Below, piece by piece: positions 7,082 through 11,218 of a DNA stretch of 11,218 nucleotides (position 1 is the stretch's first letter; each line of letters begins with the position of its first letter). Made by a program: the position numbers and the translations under genes. The stretch is taken from contig CABUBS010000061.1 in NCBI GenBank assembly GCA_902489855.1, positions 1-11,218 on the forward strand, in the 5' to 3' direction. The stretch comes from an uncultured Collinsella sp. Lineage in GTDB: Bacteria; Actinomycetota; Coriobacteriia; Coriobacteriales; Coriobacteriaceae. The notes beneath the pieces are model-generated. The model ran no database searches. It saw nothing but the letters and a program-made list of their open reading frames with translations, and had not been told where the DNA came from.

Positions 7082-7504
7082 TTACAAAGTGCAGCCCACA
7101 ACCTCGATTATGGCAAAAATCGGCACCAAAAACGGGAGCAATGGCAGGGAGCGCGATTTCGTGATGAGGCAGGAGAGGGCCAGGGCCAGGAGCGCGACGG
7201 CAAATGCCACGATGCCACCCATAGGGTCGAGCGTGCAAAGCGCGAAAAGTGCTTTGGCGTCCCCCATGCCAATCCCCGGGGCTTGACGAAGGCGCCGCCA
7301 GAGCGACTCAGTAAGCACAAGGGCAAGGTAGACGATGACCGCAAGACCGGCATGATCAAGTGCAGTGTTAACGCCCCTGTCGAGCCAAACGCCCGCCAAC
7401 GCCGCCACGGCACATGCGCCGGCAAGCCCATTGGGAAACCGTCGCTCTCGGGCATCAATTGCCACGCCGGCAAAGATGCAAATCCAAAACGGGATATAGA
7501 CCAT
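7082..7504 (-). CDS. A24-family prepilin peptidase, catalytic domain only
   Basis: A 140-residue membrane protein with the two aspartates of the aspartyl prepilin peptidases: D17 in GVAIDARERRFPN and D82 in GMGDAK (79-84), the hallmark GxGD motif. Hydrophobic segments lie at about 3-15, 26-42, 53-68, 94-114 and 118-137. This family cleaves leader peptides of type IV or Tad pilins and related secretion pseudopilins. The N-terminal cysteine-motif methyltransferase domain of PilD is missing, as in short CpaA/TadV-like forms. No pilin, pilus ATPase or secretion gene is visible nearby, so its substrate must be encoded elsewhere or it is an orphan. The ATG at 7504 follows GAGGAGGAG four or more bases upstream; a longer frame to 7549 starts inside a terminator hairpin and is rejected. 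Confidence 0.87.
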   Translation of the reverse strand: MVYIPFWICIFAGVAIDARERRFPNGLAGACAVAALAGVWLDRGVNTALDHAGLAVIVYLALVLTESLWRRLRQAPGIGMGDAKALFALCTLDPMGGIVAFAVALLALALSCLITKSRSLPLLPFLVPIFAIIEVVGCTL

Positions 7505-7535
7505 CGGACTCCTCCTCGAGCTGCATCGCAAAAGC

Positions 7536-7577
7536 AAAAACCACCACAAAGGTGCCTGTCCCCTTTGCGGTGGTTTT
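7536..7577 (-). terminator. Terminator after the glycosyltransferase gene, with a GGGGACAGGCACC loop motif
   Basis: On the minus strand a 12-bp stem (CCACCGCAAAGG with CCTTTGTGGTGG, 7573-7562 and 7552-7541) contains one G-U pair and closes a 9-base loop. TTTTTGCTTTT follows (from 7540 down), and AAAA on the other side can extend the stem. The matching plus-strand arms would have an A-C mismatch, so the minus strand is the better direction. It begins 9 bases after the glycosyltransferase stop. Together, loop and stem spell AAAGGGGACAGGCACCTTT, a motif I associate with recurring terminator-like sequences in other bacteria. Confidence 0.85.
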
Positions 7578-7585
7578 GGAGGTGG

Positions 7586-8881
7586 TTATTTGGCGCCTTG
7601 CATGACCTCGTCAAGGGTAACGTTGACGGCGTGCTGCGTCGGCACCCAGTCGACCTTCAGGAACAGCGCGGCCACCGTGATGGGGATATAGCTGAACATA
7701 AAGATCGGGAAGGTAAACAGGTTAGTCACCAGACGCCACTTTTGCGCGCAGTGAATGTGCTTGTACTCAAAGATAGTCGTGAGCAGCGCCAGGATAAAGA
7801 ACGTCTGATACATCATGGCGAAGGTCATAATGAGCGAAGCGGCGCACGCCTGCATCTCGACTTCGGTAGCCAAGAAACCATGCGAAAGACCGCCCACGAT
7901 CAGGAACGTCGCGTTGGCGAGCATGGAGATCAGGGACAGCAGCATGCCCGGAGCGATGGTCATAAACATGTCGTACGCGGCAAAGCGATGATAGCGGAAC
8001 GTCGATTTGACAAGATGCTTGCCATAGGTAAAAAAGACCTGGTAGAAGCCCTTGGTCCAGCGCATACGCTGCTTCCAGGATGCCTTGAACGTCACGGGTT
8101 GCTCGTCAAAGAACTCCGCAGGCGCATAACCGATGCGAATGCCGTGAATGGCGCAGAACGTGGTGAACTGAATATCCTCGGTCAGCGTATGGAACTGCCA
8201 ACCGTGCATGCCCTCGATAACGCTGGCGGAGATGAGGTAGCCCGAACCAGAGACAGCGCAAGAAGTCTTGCAGATGTTGCGCGCGTTATTGAGAAAGCGC
8301 GCCTCGCGCAGGTACCAAGTAGCATTAGCTGCCGAGATCCACGAGCTGCCAAAATTCTTGGAGTTACGATAGCTCGTGACCACATGGAAGCCCTGGTCAA
8401 AGGCATCGTTCATCTTGGAGACGTAATCGCGGGAGATGACGTTATCGGCATCGAAGATAAAGTAGCCCTCAAACGTGTCGGGATACTCGTTGAGAATGCG
8501 ATCGAAACCAAAGTCCATGACCCAGCTCTTGCCCTTGCGGGCCAGGTCATTGCGCTCGTAAACAATGGCACCGGCCTCGCGTGCGAGCTGCGCGGTGTTG
8601 TCGGTGCAGGCGTCGGCAACGACAAAGACCTCGATAAGCTCGGACGGATAGTCCTGGTCCTTGATGGAGCGTACGAGATTGGCAATTACGGCTTCCTCGT
8701 TATGCGCAGCAATGAAGAAGGCATAGCGGTGAAGTTTTTTGGCCTTGGGAGGCGCGACCTCGCCACGAAGAGCGCCAATGACAAAGAAGACCACCTGGTA
8801 CAGAAAGCAGACCGTGAGCAGCGTGACAACAATCTGGTTGAAGATCACGATGGGTGTGTTGGTTTGTAAAAAGGCGAGCAT
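7586..8881 (-). CDS. Processive family 2 glycosyltransferase, membrane-bound
   Basis: A 431-residue GT2 enzyme of the cellulose/hyaluronan/poly-GlcNAc synthase type. One membrane segment is at about 11-36. The cytoplasmic GT-A domain carries FIAAHNEEAVI (56-66), VVADACTDN (87-95), DADN (144-147), TEDIQF (234-239) and QRMRW (271-275). These supply the D, DxD, TED and QxxRW residues of processive enzymes. Further membrane segments lie at about 305-332, 345-370 and 388-408. It probably transfers sugar from a nucleotide donor to a growing surface polysaccharide or lipid at the inner membrane. The sugar cannot be told from sequence. No PilZ domain, deacetylase or export partner is visible next to it, so it looks like a single-gene unit with its own terminator. 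The ATG at 8881 has GGGAG five bases upstream. Confidence 0.92.
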   Translation of the reverse strand: MLAFLQTNTPIVIFNQIVVTLLTVCFLYQVVFFVIGALRGEVAPPKAKKLHRYAFFIAAHNEEAVIANLVRSIKDQDYPSELIEVFVVADACTDNTAQLAREAGAIVYERNDLARKGKSWVMDFGFDRILNEYPDTFEGYFIFDADNVISRDYVSKMNDAFDQGFHVVTSYRNSKNFGSSWISAANATWYLREARFLNNARNICKTSCAVSGSGYLISASVIEGMHGWQFHTLTEDIQFTTFCAIHGIRIGYAPAEFFDEQPVTFKASWKQRMRWTKGFYQVFFTYGKHLVKSTFRYHRFAAYDMFMTIAPGMLLSLISMLANATFLIVGGLSHGFLATEVEMQACAASLIMTFAMMYQTFFILALLTTIFEYKHIHCAQKWRLVTNLFTFPIFMFSYIPITVAALFLKVDWVPTQHAVNVTLDEVMQGAK

Positions 8882-8963
8882 GCAGGCTCCCGAGAACGCG
8901 TTACGTAAACAACCGTATATCTTACCGCAGGCTTACCGAGTTCAAGAAACCACCTAATACTGG

Positions 8964-9977
8964 CTAGGCTTCGAGCAGACCGAGCTGCGGAACGATTTCG
9001 TCGCCGGCAGCGGTGCGGCCAAGCGAGCGCGGGGCCAGGTCGTCAAGAACCGCGGCGAGATCCCACGGTAGCTCGTCGCGGCACTCAATGCGCTCCCCCG
9101 TCACGGGATGGTCGAATGCAACACACCAGGAATGAAGGAATTGCCTGGTCAGACCCTGATCGGCGCGTGCATCGCACTTGCCGTAGAGCGGATCGCCCAC
9201 GCAGGCGTGGTTGATATGGCGCATATGCACGCGAATCTGATGTGTGCGGCCCGTAAACAGGTGGCACTCGACGAGCGTATAGCCGTCGTCAAAACGCGTG
9301 GAATCGAAGCGCTCGAGGACCTTAAAGGTCGTAATGGCCTGACGGGCAAAGGGATCGTCCGAAACGGCCATCTTGACACGGTCACGCGTAGAACGGGCAA
9401 TGCCGGTGTTAATGGTGCCCTCATCCATAGCGATATGTCCGTGAACGAGCGTGATATAGCGACGATCGAGCGTGCGCGTGCGAATGAGATTTTGGAGCGC
9501 GCGCTGCGTGTCGTCGTCTTTTGCCGCAAGCATGAGGCCCGAGGTATCGCGATCTAAACGATGCACGATGCCGGGGCGGTCCTCACCCTGCACGGTACCC
9601 AGATGGTCAATGCCGCAGTGGTAGACCAGAGCGTTCGCAAGCGTGCCGCTCTCGTGGCCATGGGCGGGATGGCACACCAGGCCGCGCTGCTTGGAGAGCA
9701 CGATGAGGTAGTCGTCCTCGTAACGGATATCGAGGGGGATGGCCTCGGGAATCACATCAGTGGGATCATGCGGCTCGGGCAGGTCGACCGAAATACGGTC
9801 GCCGGAGCGCACGGCATACTTTTTTGACAGGCATGTCTCGCCGTTGACGGCAACGGCGCCGCCCTCGATCAGATGCGCGCAGGCAGAGCGCGTGGGGCAG
9901 CCGTCGTTGGCACCCAGAAAGGCGTCGAGACGCTGGCCAGAGCAATCGTCGGCAACAAGAATATGGATGTCGACCAT
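8964..9977 (-). CDS. rluD: RluA-family 23S rRNA pseudouridine synthase (RluD-like)
   Basis: A 337-residue enzyme that isomerises uridine to pseudouridine in RNA; RluD-type members modify helix 69 of 23S rRNA. An N-terminal S4 RNA-binding domain spans about 14-66 (GQRLDAFL and KKYAVRSGDRISVDLPEP). The catalytic block GIVHRLDRDTSGLMLAAK (136-153) holds the essential Asp142, and FTGRTHQIRVHMRHINH (241-257) is the second family signature. The S4 domain and length fit RluD better than RluA or RluC, but target assignment is inference from the family. The ATG overlaps the lspA stop by one base (TAATG), with AAAGGA about 11 bases upstream, so the two genes are co-transcribed and probably translationally coupled, an lspA-rluD order common in Gram-positive bacteria. 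Confidence 0.9.
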   Translation of the reverse strand: MVDIHILVADDCSGQRLDAFLGANDGCPTRSACAHLIEGGAVAVNGETCLSKKYAVRSGDRISVDLPEPHDPTDVIPEAIPLDIRYEDDYLIVLSKQRGLVCHPAHGHESGTLANALVYHCGIDHLGTVQGEDRPGIVHRLDRDTSGLMLAAKDDDTQRALQNLIRTRTLDRRYITLVHGHIAMDEGTINTGIARSTRDRVKMAVSDDPFARQAITTFKVLERFDSTRFDDGYTLVECHLFTGRTHQIRVHMRHINHACVGDPLYGKCDARADQGLTRQFLHSWCVAFDHPVTGERIECRDELPWDLAAVLDDLAPRSLGRTAAGDEIVPQLGLLEA

Positions 9978-10576
9978 TAACGCTCATTCCTTTCGCGAAT
10001 CTTGCGGGCACGCTCCCCACGCTGCTTGGCTTTGCGCTTGGCGCGGGCCTCATCACGGGCATTGAGCTCGGCAGTCGCATCGACTTCGCGGGCCGCAGGG
10101 CTCAAGAACATGTAGCCGATGAGGGCAAGCACAACGCCTACGGTGATGCCGATATCGGCCACGTTAAAGACGGGAAAGTCGATGAAGGTGGTGGCAATAA
10201 AATCGGTCACAAAGCCAAAAGCCAGGCGATCGATCGCGTTGCCAATGGCGCCACCCACGACCATGGCCATGCCCACAACCTCCAAGCGAGCAAGCTGGGG
10301 CGTGCGAAGCAAGTACACGGCAATGGCGACAATGACCGCAAGCGCCAGCAAAGCGAACGCAACGCCATGCCCCTCGCCCATGCTAAAGGCAGCACCGATA
10401 TTACGGACAAACATAAAGTCAATGACACCGGGGATGACGGTCACATGCAAAGCGTCGCCCACGGCACGAACCGCAAGCTTGGTCAGCTGGTCAAGAAGCA
10501 GCACAACCAGCGCCACCCCACCAGCAACACCCAACCGCCAACGCAAAGGCGGCGTCATACCCCCAGCACGACCCAA
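9977..10576 (-). CDS. lspA: Lipoprotein signal peptidase (signal peptidase II)
   Basis: An inner-membrane aspartyl protease that removes signal peptides from diacylglyceryl-modified prolipoproteins. Counted from the TTG start it has 199 residues, with membrane segments at about 16-38, 68-91, 98-117 and 139-160. The family boxes are LLLDQLTK (26-33), VRNIGAAFSM (57-66), GGAIGNAIDRLAFGFVTDFI (108-127) and FNVADIGITVG (137-147). The catalytic pair should be D125 and D141, both present. A basic, hydrophilic tail (about 163-199, rich in Arg and Lys) exceeds the usual family length. The start is ambiguous: the TTG at 10576 has AGGGG six bases upstream, while the in-frame ATG at 10558 (MTPPLRW) gives a more typical N-terminus but its G-rich stretch abuts the start codon. 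It overlaps rluD by one base. Confidence 0.94.
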   Translation of the reverse strand: MGRAGGMTPPLRWRLGVAGGVALVVLLLDQLTKLAVRAVGDALHVTVIPGVIDFMFVRNIGAAFSMGEGHGVAFALLALAVIVAIAVYLLRTPQLARLEVVGMAMVVGGAIGNAIDRLAFGFVTDFIATTFIDFPVFNVADIGITVGVVLALIGYMFLSPAAREVDATAELNARDEARAKRKAKQRGERARKIRERNER

Positions 10577-10628
10577 ATCAATCCCCTACCCTCAAGAACA
10601 TCGAATTCCGTTTAACGCAATTAACCAT

Positions 10629-10634
10629 CTTATA
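10629..10634 (-). promoter_or_regulatory. Possible -10 box for the lspA-rluD operon
   Basis: TATAAG on the minus strand lies about 55 bases upstream of the lspA start and after the ileS-side terminator, where a promoter is expected. No good -35 hexamer is found at normal spacing. Confidence 0.3.
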
Positions 10635-10690
10635 TTGCCACACGCAGAGCGCACGACATATCCACCAACGCAAGCGAAATAACCAGCACA

Positions 10691-10725
10691 AAACAAAAGC
10701 GACATTCCGAATAACGGAATGTCGC
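10691..10725 (-). terminator. Intrinsic terminator at the end of the ileS 3' region
   Basis: A perfect 11-bp stem (GCGACATTCCG with CGGAATGTCGC, 10699-10709 and 10715-10725) closes a 5-base loop. On the minus strand it is followed by TTTTGTTT (10698-10691). The plus-strand side continues TAAATAGC, so the direction is leftward. It would end the ileS transcript about 225 bases after the stop codon. Confidence 0.85.
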
Positions 10726-10732
10726 TAAATAG

Positions 10733-10759
10733 CTTTCGACTAAGAGCACAGGTCGAAAG
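10733..10759. repeat. Inverted repeat, 8-bp stem
   Basis: CTTTCGAC (10733-10740) and GTCGAAAG (10752-10759) are perfect inverted copies around an 11-base loop. No T-tract follows on either strand. It is part of the structured stretch after ileS. Confidence 0.65.
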
Positions 10760-10763
10760 AGAA

Positions 10764-10790
10764 GGCTCTAGTTCCAACAATGGAAAAGCC
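10764..10790. repeat. Inverted repeat, bulged stem-loop
   Basis: GGCT (10764-10767) pairs with AGCC (10787-10790), and TTCCA (10772-10776) with TGGAA (10781-10785), around a 4-base loop. A 4-base bulge sits on one side and one base on the other. It follows the 10733-10759 inverted repeat after four bases. Confidence 0.5.
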
Positions 10791-10812
10791 GCGTTGCCGT
10801 CACCAACAGCGA

Positions 10813-10910
10813 AAACGTCCCTAAGCGAGCAAGGTGACGTGAAAGAGGAGGGAAGCGTACTTTCGTACGCGACCGACGATTGAACGTCAGATTGCCGCTT
10901 AGGGGCGTTT
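10813..10910. repeat. 98-base long imperfect hairpin, possible dispersed repeat or structured RNA
   Basis: Three nested pairings share one axis. The outer arms AAACGTCCCTAAGCG (10813-10827) and CGCTTAGGGGCGTTT (10896-10910) pair at 15 positions, one of them G-U if read as plus-strand RNA. After a bulged A, GCAAGGTGACGT (10829-10840) pairs with ACGTCAGATTGC (10884-10895) at 10 of 12 positions. A purine-rich internal loop then leads to GCGTAC TTTC GTACGC (10855-10870). No open frame or transposase accompanies it. Its class is unknown to me. Confidence 0.75.
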
Positions 10911-10919
10911 GCAGCGTCG

Positions 10920-10954
10920 GTAGGTTACGGCGTTCTACGAACGCCGTAACCTAC
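10920..10954. repeat. Perfect 16-bp hairpin overlapping the ileS stop codon
   Basis: GTAGGTTACGGCGTTC (10920-10935) and GAACGCCGTAACCTAC (10939-10954) are exact inverted copies with a 3-base loop. The right arm covers the ileS stop codon (10951-10953). No T-tract follows on the minus strand, so it is not a standard terminator; it may protect the mRNA 3' end or belong to the repeat cluster. Confidence 0.8.
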
Positions 10955-11218
10955 AGCGCGTCAGCGCAGCGCTTACAGATATGCGCGTGGCCGTTGTACT
11001 CGCCGACGGTGGTGCGGTAGTTCCAGCAACGGTCGCAGCACTCGCCCTCGGCTGCCTCGATGGCAACGGAGAGCTCCTCGCCCTGGGTCAGCTCAACATC
11101 GGAGACGATGTAGAACTCGGCCAGGTCGACGGCCTTATCACCGGTCAGCAGCGCGTACATCTCGGCGGGAACGACCGCCTTGACGCGGACCTGCTGGCTC
11201 TTGGTGAAGGTGCCGACG
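10951..11218 (-). CDS. ileS: Isoleucyl-tRNA synthetase, C-terminal end (runs off the window)
   Basis: The last 88 residues of a class I aminoacyl-tRNA synthetase that charges tRNA-Ile. The visible part contains the C-terminal zinc finger of bacterial IleRS, CCDRCWNYRTTVG followed 7 residues later by CKRCADAL, with two CxxC pairs for Zn2+. Upstream, VKAVVPAEMYALLTGD and AEFYIVSDVEL fit the region before that finger. The frame is open at the window edge, and an internal Met at 11160 should not be read as a start. The stop codon TAG lies inside a perfect 16-bp hairpin. The gene is followed by about 225 bases of highly structured sequence before a terminator. Confidence 0.92.
   Translation of the reverse strand, partial: VGTFTKSQQVRVKAVVPAEMYALLTGDKAVDLAEFYIVSDVELTQGEELSVAIEAAEGECCDRCWNYRTTVGEYNGHAHICKRCADAL

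Larger units (their letters stand above)
10577..10950. other. Spacer between ileS and lspA, dense in inverted repeats
   Basis: This 374-base non-coding stretch has two parts. Positions 10699-10950 are almost wholly inverted repeats, listed separately: a stop-codon hairpin, a 98-base imperfect hairpin, two smaller hairpins and a terminator. Positions 10577-10698 hold the lspA leader, where TATAAG on the minus strand (10634-10629) could be a -10 box without a clear -35. I see no convincing gene here. Confidence 0.8.

Noticed and set aside
7049..8869. A 606-codon open frame on the plus strand, antisense to the peptidase and glycosyltransferase genes.
   Set aside because: Its translation is a charged, low-complexity sequence without family motifs. 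It mirrors two genes with clear catalytic motifs on the other strand and is typical of shadow frames in GC-rich DNA.
10592..10780. A 62-codon minus-strand frame with hydrophobic stretches in the ileS-lspA spacer.
   Set aside because: It runs through the terminator hairpin and other stem-loops, lacks a good start site, and its composition is explained by the inverted repeats.
10726..10950. The structured spacer as 6S RNA, SRP RNA, tmRNA or RNase P RNA.
   Set aside because: None of the conserved core sequences I know for these RNAs is visible, and the fold is a single nested hairpin plus short stems.

Overview
The window looks like a chromosomal core segment from a high-GC anaerobic actinobacterium of the class Coriobacteriia. 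Collinsella is my best guess. That rests on general GC and codon style, on the pairing of a SigB/SigF-type sigma factor with a UsfX/RsbW-like partner beside a DUF948 gene and an AI-2E transporter, and on the feel of the protein sequences. It is not a database match. Almost everything is on the minus strand, so the biological reading order runs from position 11218 down to 1. I see no tRNA, rRNA, CRISPR array, insertion sequence or phage gene.

In transcription order the minus strand carries: the 3' end of ileS (10951-11218); a 374-base spacer packed with inverted repeats and ending in a good intrinsic terminator (10577-10950); lspA and an rluD-type pseudouridine synthase, overlapping by one base (8964-10576); a processive family 2 glycosyltransferase (7586-8881) with its own terminator; a possible operon of a one-domain A24 prepilin peptidase, a dGTPase and the AAA+ ATPase RarA (4393-7504); a stress-sigma operon of a DUF948 protein, an RsbW/UsfX-like regulator, a SigB/SigF-type sigma factor and an AI-2E family transporter, with overlapping or nearly touching ends (1127-4292); and the 5' part of alaS (1-686).

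The one plus-strand gene is a small, AT-richer, unrecognised membrane protein at 881-1120. It faces the sigma operon tail to tail with six bases between the stop codons. The first minus-strand terminator after the sigma operon lies beyond this gene, just before alaS, so sigma-operon transcripts probably run antisense across it.

Functionally most of the window is housekeeping: two aminoacyl-tRNA synthetases, lipoprotein signal peptidase, rRNA modification, nucleotide-pool control and replication-fork maintenance. The parts most worth a second look are the imperfect 98-nt hairpin and its neighbours after ileS, the degenerate ATP-binding motifs of the anti-sigma-like protein, the antisense layout around the small membrane gene, and the glycosyltransferase terminator with a recognisable loop motif.
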